A model generated the notes under the pieces. That model made no database searches, was not told the origin of the DNA, and was given only the letters and a program-made list of their open reading frames with translations. Positions 27,651 to 36,369 of a stretch of 64,000 nt of DNA are shown here, piece after piece (position 1 is the stretch's first letter; every line of letters begins with the position of its first letter). The DNA is from Streptomyces sp. ISL-12. Lineage in GTDB: Bacteria; Actinomycetota; Actinomycetes; Streptomycetales; Streptomycetaceae. The DNA lies in contig NZ_JAGGOO010000070.1 in assembly GCF_018614415.1 (NCBI RefSeq), positions 1 to 64,000 of the forward strand, in the 5' to 3' direction. A program made the position numbers and the translations under genes.

Positions 27651-29213
27651 CGTCCCGCTCGCCGCCTCCCTCGCCGCCGCGGACGACGGTGCCCTGGCGA
27701 CGCGGCGCCCCGGCGGCTGAGGCGCTGGGTCCCAGGCCCGCAGTTCCCGGCCGCGGGGGTCGTCGATCCGGGTCCACTCGGCATCGATGCGCATCGTGGC
27801 CCGGCGCCCCGTGTCGTACGGGTCCCAGCCGGGGTCGCCGGTGGTGGCGAACCGGATCCAGGTGGCGTGCACGCGCGCCGCGAGATCCGCCGGGGGCTTG
27901 TCGGGGCCGAGCAGGCCGGTGGGGCCGTGCAGCCTCGGCAGGTGGGTGAGGTCGAAGACGAACGGCAGCTCGACCGCGTGCGCGGCGCCGAGCTGTCCGT
28001 CCAGGGCGTGCGAGCGCCAGGCGAACTCGTAGGCGAAGGTCGCGGACCCCGGGTGGGCGGCGTGGGCGGCGGCCAGGGCGCGGGTGCCCGCGCCGAACAG
28101 CGCGTCGCCCATGACGGCGGAGCGCAGTTCGCCGTGGGACGCCCCGGGCCGTGCCCGGCGGTACGTCTCGACGAGCCGCGCCGGGGCCGGGTGCGAGCGG
28201 GCCGCCGTGTCGTCCACGTCCCCGGCGGTCGAGGAGGCGTACCGGTCCACGGGAACCAGGTAGAGGCGGCCCTCCTCGGTGGTGGTGCCGATGAGCAGGT
28301 CGACGCCGGAGCCGTGTCCGGTGGCGACGGCGTCGGCGGGCTGGGTGTCCAGGACCAGGCTGAAGGGGCTCAGGCCGATCAGCGGGTCGTGGTGGGTGGC
28401 GGTGCGCAGGTCGATGCCCGCGAGCCGGGGGACGGCCGCCACCAGGCGTTCGTCGGAGAGGTCCGCGAAGGCGTCCGCGTGCGGCTCGACGCCCAGCACA
28501 CCGGCGGCCGCCGAGGTGACGCGGGCGGCCTGTTCGGTGGTGAACGCGCCCAGGCCGCTGCCGCTCTGCACGATCGCCCGGCGGAACAGTCCGGCGGCCC
28601 CGGGCGTGGCGAGGACGCCGCCGACGACGGTGGCACCGGCCGACTGGCCGAAGAGCGTGACGTTGTCCGGGTCACCGCCGAAGCCGGCGATGTTCTCCCG
28701 CACCCAGCGCAGCGCGCCGACGACGTCGAGCAGGCCGCGGTTGGCGGGGGCACCCGGCAGATCGAGGAAACCGGCGATGCCGAGGCGGTAGTTGAGCGTG
28801 ACGAGGACGACGCCGTCCCGGGCGAAGGCGGACCCGTCGTACAGCGCGGACCGCGTCGAACCGGCGACGAATCCGCCGCCGTGCACGAACACCATGACCG
28901 GCAGGCCGCCGCGCGCGGCCTCGGGTGTCCAGACGTTGACGGTGAGGTAGTCCTCGCCGCGGCTCCAGCCGGTGCCGAAGTAGGGGGTCATGTCGATGGT
29001 GCCGAGCCCGCGTTCGGACTGCGGCGCGTTGGGTCCGGGGGCCGTGGCGTCCCGTACGCCGTCCCAGGGCTCGTGCGGCCGGGGCGGCGCGAACCGGCCG
29101 GCTCCGCGGGGCGGGGCGGCGTAGGGGATGTTCAGGAAGACGGCGGTGCCGTCCTCCCGGCGCAGGCCGCGGACGGCGCCCTGTCCGGTGGTCACTACGG
29201 GGTGGTGGTTCAT
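27576..29213 (-). CDS. Type B carboxylesterase (alpha/beta-hydrolase)
   Basis: A 545-aa esterase: N-terminal GAVRGLRREDGTAVFLNIPYA, SRGEDYLTVNVWTP, oxyanion loop HGGGF, nucleophile in LFGQSAGA, acid in TTTEEGRLYLV and His in AHAVELPFVFD. This is the pattern of carboxylesterase/p-nitrobenzyl esterase enzymes, which usually end near WDPYDTGRRATMRIDAEW...D. Here the last 45 or so residues (RVARAPSSAAAREAASGT... to ...KGCASV) are low complexity and run antisense through the GMC pseudogene, so the original stop was probably lost. No signal peptide, so cytosolic. The ATG has GGAAGG 8 nt upstream. It lies 28 bp after the MBL-fold gene, likely in the same operon. Confidence 0.92.
   Translation of the reverse strand: MNHHPVVTTGQGAVRGLRREDGTAVFLNIPYAAPPRGAGRFAPPRPHEPWDGVRDATAPGPNAPQSERGLGTIDMTPYFGTGWSRGEDYLTVNVWTPEAARGGLPVMVFVHGGGFVAGSTRSALYDGSAFARDGVVLVTLNYRLGIAGFLDLPGAPANRGLLDVVGALRWVRENIAGFGGDPDNVTLFGQSAGATVVGGVLATPGAAGLFRRAIVQSGSGLGAFTTEQAARVTSAAAGVLGVEPHADAFADLSDERLVAAVPRLAGIDLRTATHHDPLIGLSPFSLVLDTQPADAVATGHGSGVDLLIGTTTEEGRLYLVPVDRYASSTAGDVDDTAARSHPAPARLVETYRRARPGASHGELRSAVMGDALFGAGTRALAAAHAAHPGSATFAYEFAWRSHALDGQLGAAHAVELPFVFDLTHLPRLHGPTGLLGPDKPPADLAARVHATWIRFATTGDPGWDPYDTGRRATMRIDAEWTRIDDPRGRELRAWDPAPQPPGRRVARAPSSAAAREAASGTGEAASGTGEASSRITCPWKGCASV
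27621..27662. repeat. Two tandem copies of a 21-bp unit
   Basis: The unit CGCCTCCCCCGTCCCGCTCG plus C occurs twice in a row (27621-27641 and 27642-27662), with a partial third copy after it. It lies at the shared 3' end of the GMC pseudogene and the antisense esterase, where it encodes the repeated GEAASGT tail of the esterase. Confidence 0.85.
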
Positions 29214-29241
29214 CTCTCGTGCCTTCCGCGTGCCGTGGGCT

Positions 29242-30150
29242 TCAGTGGTGCTCGGGGTACGGGGTGAAGGGCGCCCAGCCCTTGACGGCGAAGGTGCTTC
29301 CGTCGCGTACGACCTCGGTGGCGCCGTGGCCGCCCAGGTGGGCCGGGATCAGCAGGGCGTTGTTGTCGGCGGCCCAGCCCAGCACCTTGCGGCGGGTGGC
29401 GCGGGCTTCGGCCGGGTTCTCGCAGAAGCAGCTGTTGGCGTCCGGCTCCAGGATCTGTACCGGGCTGTGCAGCAGGTCGCCGACGAACACCGCGCGGTCC
29501 GTGCCGGAGGTGAGGGTCAGTACGGAGGAGCCGGGGGTGTGCCCGGGGGCCGCGTCCAGGCGCAGGTTGGCGTCGATCCGGTGGCTGTTCTCCCACAGCC
29601 GGGTCAGGCCGGCCCGGTGGACGGGGGCCACGCTGTCCTCGAAGACGTTCTGGTTGCCGCGGCCGAGCAGTGGCCGGTGGCCGTTCTCGGGGTTCCAGAA
29701 GTCGAAGTCGTCCTTGGGCATCAGGTAGGTGGCGTTGGGGAAGGTGGGGACCCACTGCCGGCCGTCCAGGTACGTGTTCCAGCCGACGTGGTCGACGTGG
29801 AGGTGCGTGTTGATGACGGCGTCCACGTCCTCGGGGCGGACGCCGGCCCGGGCGAGGGCGGCCAGGTAGTCCGTTTCGAGGTGGCTCCAGACCGGGGAGT
29901 AGGGACGCTCCTTGTGGTTGCCCACGCCGGTGTCGACGAGGATCGTCCTGCCCTCGCTGCGCAGCAGCCAGGTCTGGATCGCCGAATTCACGACGCCGGT
30001 CCCGGAATCCAGGAAGTGCGGGGCGAGCCAGTCGGCTTCCCAGATGTCGGCGGGGCTGTCCGGGAAGAACACGTCCGGCGTCATGCCGACGGGGCCGAAG
30101 TATTCCCATACCCGGGTGATGGAGACGTCGCCGAGGGTGATCTGCTGCAT
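29242..30150 (-). CDS. Metallo-beta-lactamase-fold hydrolase
   Basis: A 302-aa protein with the metal motif NTHLHVDHVGWN (HxHxDH), later ligands in AAPGHTPGSSV and VFVGDLLHSPVQ, and a C-terminal PAHLGGHG. It belongs with MBL-fold hydrolases acting on lactones, thioesters or related esters; the substrate is not evident. The ATG (MQQITLGDVSITRVWEYFG) has AAGGA 7 nt upstream; a longer frame exists but has no family-like residues. It is followed closely by the carboxylesterase and is divergent from the XRE regulator, which probably controls both. Confidence 0.9.
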   Translation of the reverse strand: MQQITLGDVSITRVWEYFGPVGMTPDVFFPDSPADIWEADWLAPHFLDSGTGVVNSAIQTWLLRSEGRTILVDTGVGNHKERPYSPVWSHLETDYLAALARAGVRPEDVDAVINTHLHVDHVGWNTYLDGRQWVPTFPNATYLMPKDDFDFWNPENGHRPLLGRGNQNVFEDSVAPVHRAGLTRLWENSHRIDANLRLDAAPGHTPGSSVLTLTSGTDRAVFVGDLLHSPVQILEPDANSCFCENPAEARATRRKVLGWAADNNALLIPAHLGGHGATEVVRDGSTFAVKGWAPFTPYPEHH

Positions 30151-30349
30151 GGGGTGTCCTTGGTCGGTCGGAGGAGACGCACTCGGCCGGACGCGCGGCA
30201 CCGCGCGGACGCCGGTCCGAGTGCCGCCCGGTGAAGGCCCGGGCGCTGCCTCCGACTTCATCGAGGACGCGGGCGCGGCACCAGACCCGCCCTTTCCTAT
30301 CCACAGCCGGGTCAGGCTCGGTGCGACGAGGCGGCCCATACTCGGAGTC

Positions 30350-31309
30350 ATGGGCGGAAAGACACAGCTCGGAGAGTTCCTGCGGACGCGGCGTTCCCAG
30401 CTGCGCCCGGCGGACGTCGGGGTACCCACCTACGGGGAACGACGGCGTGTGCCGGGGCTCCGGCGCGAGGAGCTGGCGCTGCTGGCGGGGGTGAGCGCCT
30501 CCTACTACACGCGGCTGGAGCAGGGACAGTCGCTGAGCGCGTCGCCCGAGGTGCTGGACGCGATCGCCGGGGCCCTGCGGCTGGACGAGTCCGAGCGGCG
30601 GTACCTGCACGACCTGGCCCGGGTGGACCGGCAGCGGCCCCGGGGCCGGCGTCCGGCGCCGGAGCGGGTGCCGGAGGAGACACGTCAGTTCCTGGACGTG
30701 CTCGGCGACGTCCCCGCGCTCGTGCTCGGCCGGCGCACCGACGTGCTGGCGTGGAACCGGCTGGGCCACGCCCTGTTCGCCGGGCACCTGGACTTCGCCG
30801 CCCCCGACCAGCCGGGGCGGCGTCCCAACATGGCCCGGCTGCTGTTCCTCGACGGCCATGTCCGTGACCTGTACGCGGACTGGCAGAGCAAGGCCAGGGC
30901 CATGGTCGGCAATCTGCGCCTGGTGGCGGCCCGGCACCCGGAGGACGCGGCGCTGCACGCGTTGCTGGGTGAACTGTCCGCGAAGAGCGGCGAGTTCGCC
31001 TCGATGTGGGCCGACCACCGGGTCCGGGCCTGTGCCATGGCCGGCTACGAGATGCGCCATCCGCTGGTCGGGCCGCTGACCGTCATCCAGCAGACCATGA
31101 GCAGCGGGCGAGGTCCCGCCGTCGTGGTCGCCACCACGGAGGCGGACTCGCCGTCGCGGGCCGCCCTCGCCCTGCTCGCCCAGGCCACCGGCGAGCGCGC
31201 CACCACCGAGGCCACCCCCCAGACCACCACCGAGACCACCACCGAGGCCACCCCCGAGGCCGCCCCCGAGGGTGCCGGCGAGGGTGCCGCGCGGGCCGGC
31301 CGGGACTGA
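30350..31309 (+). CDS. XRE/MmyB-type transcriptional regulator
   Basis: A 319-aa protein with an N-terminal HTH (RRVPGLRREELALLAGVSASYYTRLEQG, about 32-60) and the MmyB-like ligand-binding region (LGRRTDVLAWNRLGHALFAGH...PNMARLLFLD...YADWQSKARAMVGNLRLVAARHPED...FASMWADHRV). Regulators of this group often sit divergently from the oxidoreductase or hydrolase genes they repress, as here with the MBL hydrolase. The last 40 residues are a Thr/Glu/Pro/Ala tail (TTEATPQTTTETTTEATPEA) arising from DNA-level repeats and probably disordered. Confidence 0.9.
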   Translation: MGGKTQLGEFLRTRRSQLRPADVGVPTYGERRRVPGLRREELALLAGVSASYYTRLEQGQSLSASPEVLDAIAGALRLDESERRYLHDLARVDRQRPRGRRPAPERVPEETRQFLDVLGDVPALVLGRRTDVLAWNRLGHALFAGHLDFAAPDQPGRRPNMARLLFLDGHVRDLYADWQSKARAMVGNLRLVAARHPEDAALHALLGELSAKSGEFASMWADHRVRACAMAGYEMRHPLVGPLTVIQQTMSSGRGPAVVVATTEADSPSRAALALLAQATGERATTEATPQTTTETTTEATPEAAPEGAGEGAARAGRD

Positions 31310-31364
31310 CGCCCGCGCCGTCCGCGGACGTTCTCCCTCGTCAGGCACCCTCACCCGGAAACTC

Positions 31365-31379
31365 TGAAAACGATTGTCA
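31365..31379. promoter_or_regulatory. Zur-like operator upstream of the ABC importer
   Basis: TGAAAACGATTGTCA is a 15-bp imperfect palindrome. From memory, the actinobacterial Zur box is close to TGAAAATGATTTTCA, which differs at two positions. It lies 59 bp before the GTG of the substrate-binding protein gene, where binding would block the promoter. It predicts that the operon is switched on by zinc shortage. Confidence 0.62.
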
Positions 31380-31437
31380 TCGTGCTACGGTCGTCGCACG
31401 CTCAACCATTGACCCGCTCTTTACCCGGAGTGACCCC

Positions 31438-32931
31438 GTGCGCGTCCCTGCCCGTTTCCTGCCCGTCCCCGCGGTTCTCGCCTCCTCCGCCCTGCTCACC
31501 GGGTGCTTCGCGACCACGGAGGCCACCGGCACCGGCACCGGCGGCGGCGAGCGCATCCGCGTAGCGATGATGCAGCCGCCGCGGTCGGGCCTGTCCCCCC
31601 TCTCCGACGACGCGTTCAAGCTGTCCCGCTGGTCGACGGCCGAGACGCTCGTGAAACTGGACGCGGACGGTGACGCCGAACCGGCCCTGGCCACCGAGTG
31701 GAAGCAGTCCGGCCGGGCCTGGACCTTCACGCTCCGCGAGGACGTCACCTTCCACGACGGCACCGGGCTGACCGCCGAGGCCGTCGTCCGCTCCCTCACC
31801 AGGGCGGCCACCGCCTCCCCCAAGCCCCGCATCCTCGACGGCGTCGAGCTGACCGTGCGGGCGAAGGACGCCGGAACCGTGGTCGTCACCACCGCCGAGG
31901 GGGACCCTCTGGTCCCGCAGCGGCTCAGCTCCCCGCAGCTGTCGATCCTCGCGGCGAAGGCGTACCGGGGCAAGACGGTCGACCCGGTCGGCACCGGGAC
32001 CGGTCCCTTCGAGCTGACCGAGGTCAACGGCACCTCCTCGGCCGCCCTGGACCGCTACGACGACTACTGGGGCGGCACGGCCAAGGCCCCCGGCATCGAC
32101 GTGACGTTCGTGCCCGACGGCACCGCCCGCGCCGCCGCGCTGCGCAGCGGTGAGGCCGACATCGTCGAGGCCGTGCCCGTCTCGCAGGCCGCGCTGCTGG
32201 ACGAGGAGCTGATCACCGAGGTCCCGATGCCGCGCACCAACACCCTCTACCTCAACACGGAGAAGGGCGCCTTCGAGGACCCCGCGCTGCGGGCGGCGGC
32301 CCGGGAGGCGATCGACGCCGAGTCGATCGTGAAGGGCGTCTACGAGGGCAGGGCCGACGTCGCCGAGGGACTGCTCGGGCCCGCGCTGCCGTGGGCGGCC
32401 GGCCTGCGCGAGCCGGTGAGCCGCGCGAAGGCGGGCGACCCGGACGGCCGGACCGTCACCATCGGCACCTTCACCGACCGTGCCGAACTGCCCGAGGTGG
32501 CCGCCGCGCTGCAACAGCAGCTCCAGAAGGCCGGGTTCAAGGTGAAGCTGGAGGTCCGCGAGTACGCCAACATCGAGTCCGACGCCCTGGCGGGCGCCTT
32601 CGACGCCTTCATCCTCTCCCGGGCCACCGTCCTGGACTCCGGCGACCCGGCCGCCTACCTCTACAGCGACTTCGCCTCCGACGGTTCCTTCAACATCCCC
32701 CAGCTCGCCGACCCGGCCGTGGACAAGGCCCTGCACAAGGCCGGTACGACGCCGACCGGTGACGCCCGGCGCCGGGCCGTCGTCGACGCCGAGGCCGCCG
32801 TGCTCGCCACCGACGCGGCCGTGCCGATGCTCCACGAGCGCGTGATCCAGGGTGACGCGGCCGACGTGGTCGGCGCGGCCCACGACCCGCGCGAGCGGGA
32901 GCTGGTCACGCTCGACACCCACGTCGAGTGA
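31438..32931 (+). CDS. ABC transporter substrate-binding lipoprotein (SBP_bac_5, nickel/peptide/metallophore type)
   Basis: A 497-aa lipoprotein. The start is a GTG with GGAG 7 nt upstream, giving a short signal (RVPARFLPVPAVLASSALL) and the lipobox LTGC. The mature protein has the family 5 landmarks VKLDADGDAEPALATEWKQSG, WTFTLREDVTFHDGTGLTAEAVV and GTGPFELTE. These proteins bind oligopeptides, nickel or metal-metallophore complexes. The Zur-like box upstream argues for zinc in complexed form. It is the first of four overlapping genes encoding a complete importer. Confidence 0.9.
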   Translation: MRVPARFLPVPAVLASSALLTGCFATTEATGTGTGGGERIRVAMMQPPRSGLSPLSDDAFKLSRWSTAETLVKLDADGDAEPALATEWKQSGRAWTFTLREDVTFHDGTGLTAEAVVRSLTRAATASPKPRILDGVELTVRAKDAGTVVVTTAEGDPLVPQRLSSPQLSILAAKAYRGKTVDPVGTGTGPFELTEVNGTSSAALDRYDDYWGGTAKAPGIDVTFVPDGTARAAALRSGEADIVEAVPVSQAALLDEELITEVPMPRTNTLYLNTEKGAFEDPALRAAAREAIDAESIVKGVYEGRADVAEGLLGPALPWAAGLREPVSRAKAGDPDGRTVTIGTFTDRAELPEVAAALQQQLQKAGFKVKLEVREYANIESDALAGAFDAFILSRATVLDSGDPAAYLYSDFASDGSFNIPQLADPAVDKALHKAGTTPTGDARRRAVVDAEAAVLATDAAVPMLHERVIQGDAADVVGAAHDPRERELVTLDTHVE

Positions 32932-34694
32932 GGCCGTCCGCAGCGGGCGTGACCCGCGCCGTCTCCCTGGCCGCGGTCCTCGCCGCCGTCGGGCTGCTGC
33001 CCTGGCTCTCGGGCCGGGACCCGGCGCTGACCGTGCTGCGCGCCCGGTCCGCCGAGCAGGAGCCGACCGAGGAGGCCCTGGACGCGATCCGCCGGGACCT
33101 CGGCCTGGACGCCGGACCGCTCTCCCTGCTCGGCGACTGGGCGACCGGGCTGGTCCGCGGCGACCTCGGCACCTCGTGGGTGTCGGGGACGGAGATCCTG
33201 CCCTCGGTCGCCTCCGGGCTCCAGGTGTCCCTGGGGCTGATGGCCGCCGCGCTGACCGTGGCGGTGCTGCTGGCCGTGGCGCTGGTGGCGCCCGTACTGG
33301 TGCGGGGGCGGGGCTCGGGCGGGGCGTTCGCCGCCATGGCCGCCGCCGTGCCGGAGTTCCTCCTGGCCACCGTGGTGTTGCTGGTGTGCGGGGTGTGGCT
33401 GGGGTGGCTTCCGACGTCCGGCTGGCAGGGTCCCGCGTACATGGTGCTGCCCGCCCTCGCGCTCGGCGTCCCCGCGGGCGGCCTGCTCGGCCGGCTCGTG
33501 GCGGACGCGCTCCCCGCCGTGCTGGACGAACGGTGGGTGGAGCTGTGGCGGGGAGCGGGAGTGAGCCGCGCCCGGGTCTCGGCCGCCGCGCTGCGCCGCG
33601 TACTGCCCCCGCTGGTGCCGCAGTTCGGGATGGTCGCCGTCGGCCTGACCGGCGGGGCGGTCGCGGTGGAGGCCGTGTTCGCCGTGCCCGGCATCGGGCG
33701 TACCGCGCTGGGCGCGGCCAAGTCGCAGGACCTGCCGCTGCTTCAGGGCTCGGTCCTCGCCCTGCTCGCCCTGGGCCTGGTCACCGGCGCGCTGGCCGCC
33801 CTCGTACGGCGCCGGATGCTGGGGCCCGCCCTGCGCGAGGCCGGGCTGGTGCTGCCGCCCGCCCGCCCGGTCCGGGCGCACCCGGCGCTGCCGGCCCTCC
33901 TCGCCGCCGTGCTGCTGGTGGTGATCGGCTGGGGGCTGCTGCGCGACCCGTACGCCGTGGACACCACGGCCCGGCTGGCGGCGCCCTCCTGGGCCAACCC
34001 GCTGGGCACCGACGGGCTCGGCCGTGACGTGCTGGCCCGGCTCGGGCACGGGGCCGCCTCGACGGTCGGCACGGCGGCGGCCGTCTGCCTGCTGAGCCTG
34101 CTGGCCGGGCTGGCGCTGGGCTTCCTGCCCGGTGTGGCGGCGGGCGCGGCGGACATCGCCAACGCCCTGCCGCCGGTGATCGTCGGCATCCTGGTCGCGG
34201 CGGCGGCCGGTCCCGGCACCGGCGGCGCGGCCCTCGCCGTCGCGCTGATCTCCTGGCCGCCGCTGGCGGCGCACGCGGCGGCGCTGGTGCAGGAGGTGCG
34301 GGCGTCGGCGTTCCTGACCGCCCAACGCGCCATCGGCGCACCGCCGCTGTGGATCCTCACCCGGCACGTGCTGCCGTCCGTCGCCGCCCCGGTCGCCCGG
34401 CACGCCCTGCTGCGGCTGCCCGGCATCGCCCTCGCCCTGGCCTCCCTGGGCTTCCTGGGGCTGGGCGCCCAGCCGCCCGCCCCCGAGTGGGGCCTGCTCC
34501 TCGACGAGTCCCGGGCCTACATCGAACGCGCCCCCTGGGCCGCCCTGGCCCCGGCCGTCGCCCTGGCCCTGCTGGCCGGACTGGCCGTGTCGGGGGCGTC
34601 GTACGCGCAGGGCCGGGGCGCCCGGCGCACGTCCGGCCGCACTGTACGAAAGGAGACCGCCCATGCCGTCCGAGGCTCTGCTGTCGGTGCGTGA
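32928..34694 (+). CDS. Fused ABC permease: DppB-like and DppC-like halves in one 588-aa protein
   Basis: Starts at a GTG overlapping the binding-protein stop by 4 bp. Residues 1-300 form a DppB-like permease (LGLMAAALTVAVLLAVALVAP, VPEFLLATVVLLVCGVWLG, EAAA-like loop ELWRGAGVSRARVSAAALRRVLPPL). Residues 315-570 form a DppC-like permease (HPALPALLAAVLLVVIGWGLL, NPLGTDGLGRDVLARLGHGA, second loop AQRAIGAPPLWILTRHVLPSV). The two membrane subunits are normally separate proteins of about 300 aa each. No stop or start-like break lies between the halves, so one chain forms the whole channel. The last 32 bp overlap the ATPase gene. Confidence 0.9.
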   Translation: MRPSAAGVTRAVSLAAVLAAVGLLPWLSGRDPALTVLRARSAEQEPTEEALDAIRRDLGLDAGPLSLLGDWATGLVRGDLGTSWVSGTEILPSVASGLQVSLGLMAAALTVAVLLAVALVAPVLVRGRGSGGAFAAMAAAVPEFLLATVVLLVCGVWLGWLPTSGWQGPAYMVLPALALGVPAGGLLGRLVADALPAVLDERWVELWRGAGVSRARVSAAALRRVLPPLVPQFGMVAVGLTGGAVAVEAVFAVPGIGRTALGAAKSQDLPLLQGSVLALLALGLVTGALAALVRRRMLGPALREAGLVLPPARPVRAHPALPALLAAVLLVVIGWGLLRDPYAVDTTARLAAPSWANPLGTDGLGRDVLARLGHGAASTVGTAAAVCLLSLLAGLALGFLPGVAAGAADIANALPPVIVGILVAAAAGPGTGGAALAVALISWPPLAAHAAALVQEVRASAFLTAQRAIGAPPLWILTRHVLPSVAAPVARHALLRLPGIALALASLGFLGLGAQPPAPEWGLLLDESRAYIERAPWAALAPAVALALLAGLAVSGASYAQGRGARRTSGRTVRKETAHAVRGSAVGA

Positions 34695-35622
34695 CCTGCG
34701 GATCGCGTTCGGCCCGGTGGAGGTGGTGCGCGGGCTGTCCTTCGAGGTCCGGCCGCGTGAGGTGTTCGCCGTGGTCGGCGAGTCGGGCGCGGGCAAGTCG
34801 CTCACCGCCCGGGCGCTGCTCGGGATGGTGCCGCGCGGTGCGACGACCGGCGGCAGCGTGCGGCTGCGGGACGGTGCCGACCCCGTCGCCGGGCGCGGGC
34901 ACCGGATCACCCTCGTTCCGCAGGACGCCCTGTCGGCCCTCTCCCCCGTCCACCCCGTGGGCGACCAGCTCGCCGCCGCCGTACGGTCGGTGCGGCGGGT
35001 CTCCCGCGGCGAGGCGCGCGCCCTGGCCGTGGCGGCGCTGGACCGGGTCGGCATCCCGGACGCCGCGCGCCGGGCCCGCGCCTACCCGCACGAGTACTCG
35101 GGCGGCATGCGGCAGCGCGCGGTGATCGCCATGGCGACGGTCAACGAGCCCGATGTCGTGGTCGCCGACGAGCCGACCACCGCGCTGGACGAGGAGCGCC
35201 GCGAGCAGGTGCTGCGGGTCCTGGCCGAGCAGCGGGAGGCGGTCGGCGCCGCGCTGGTCCTCGTCACCCACGACCTGGACGTCGTACGGGCCCACGCGGA
35301 CCGCGTGCTGGTGATGTACGCGGGCCGCGCGGCCGAGACCGGGCCGGTCCGGCAGGTCCTGGACCGTCCGCGCGCCCCGTACACCGCGGGTCTGCTGGCC
35401 TCGCTCCCGCAGGACGGCCCCCGGCGCCGCCGGCTGCCCGCGCTGCCCGGCACCCCGCCCGCGCCGGACGCCCTCGGGCCGGGCTGCGCGTTCGCACCGC
35501 GCTGCCCGCTGGCGACGGACGTGTGCCACGACCACGAACCCGAACAACGCACCGTGGACGGCCGGCTGGTCGCCTGCCACCGCGCCGCCGACGTGCCCGA
35601 CCCGCTCCGGGAGTTCGTGTGA
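34663..35622 (+). CDS. ABC importer ATPase, DppD-like
   Basis: A 319-aa ATPase with Walker A GESGAGKS, Q-loop LVPQDALSALSP, signature YSGGMRQR, Walker B VVVADEPTTALD and switch His in VTHD. The C-terminal extension CAFAPRCPLATDVC...RLVACHRA has the Cys cluster of the oligopeptide/dipeptide family. AAGGAG lies 8 nt before the ATG, inside the permease gene. It pairs with the next ATPase to power the fused permease. Confidence 0.93.
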   Translation: MPSEALLSVRDLRIAFGPVEVVRGLSFEVRPREVFAVVGESGAGKSLTARALLGMVPRGATTGGSVRLRDGADPVAGRGHRITLVPQDALSALSPVHPVGDQLAAAVRSVRRVSRGEARALAVAALDRVGIPDAARRARAYPHEYSGGMRQRAVIAMATVNEPDVVVADEPTTALDEERREQVLRVLAEQREAVGAALVLVTHDLDVVRAHADRVLVMYAGRAAETGPVRQVLDRPRAPYTAGLLASLPQDGPRRRRLPALPGTPPAPDALGPGCAFAPRCPLATDVCHDHEPEQRTVDGRLVACHRAADVPDPLREFV

Positions 35623-36299
35623 CCCACCCCCTGCTGGACGTCCGTGACCTGGTCGTCCGCTACGGCCCGGTGACCGCCGTGGACCGTCTCTCGTTCACGC
35701 TGGACGCCGGTGAGACCCTCGCCCTCAACGGCCCCTCCGGCTGCGGCAAGTCCTCCACCGCCCTCGCGGCGCTCCAGCTGCGCCGGCCCGACGGCGGGGA
35801 GGTCCGCTTCGAGGGGCGGGAGCTGACGTCCCTGACCGAACGGGAACTGCGTCCGCTGCGCCCGCGCATGCAGCCCGTCTTCCAGGACCCGTACGGCTCC
35901 CTCAGCCCCCGCCACCGCATCCGCGACGCGGTGGCCGAACCGCTGAAGCTGCACGGCATGTGGGACCGGACCGACGGTCCCGCCCGCGTGGCCGAGCTGC
36001 TCGACCGGGTCGGCCTCGACCCGTCGTACGGGGACCGGCGCCCGCACGAACTCTCCGGCGGCCAGTGCCAGCGGGCCGGGATCGCCCGCGCCCTCGCCTC
36101 CGGGCCGCGGCTGCTCGTCCTCGACGAGCCGGTGTCGGCGCTCGACGCCTCCGTGCGGGCCGGGGTGCTGAACCTGCTCGCCGACCTCCAGGACGAACTG
36201 GGCCTCGGGTACCTGTTCATCTGCCACGACCGGGCGGTCGTACGGCACTTCGCGGTCCGGGTGGTCGAGATGCGGGAGGGGCGGGCGGTCCGCGCCTGA
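35619..36299 (+). CDS. ABC importer ATPase, DppF-like, short form
   Basis: A 226-aa ATPase with Walker A GPSGCGKSS, Q-loop VFQDPYGSLSPRHRI, signature LSGGQCQR, Walker B LLVLDEPVSALD and His in ICHD. It lacks the C-terminal Cys-containing extension of full-length DppF proteins. The GTG start overlaps the preceding stop by 4 bp. It completes the importer operon. Confidence 0.93.
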   Translation: MTHPLLDVRDLVVRYGPVTAVDRLSFTLDAGETLALNGPSGCGKSSTALAALQLRRPDGGEVRFEGRELTSLTERELRPLRPRMQPVFQDPYGSLSPRHRIRDAVAEPLKLHGMWDRTDGPARVAELLDRVGLDPSYGDRRPHELSGGQCQRAGIARALASGPRLLVLDEPVSALDASVRAGVLNLLADLQDELGLGYLFICHDRAVVRHFAVRVVEMREGRAVRA

Positions 36300-36369
36300 C
36301 GCCGGAACCGATCGTCCGGTCCGGCTCCCGGAGCGCGGCGGGTGAGCGCGGGGCGACGCCGGACGCGGG

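Noticed and set aside
32661..35054. A 797-codon leftward frame opposite the ABC operon
   Set aside because: Low-complexity Gln/Arg/Gly composition, and it overlaps four well-supported transporter genes.
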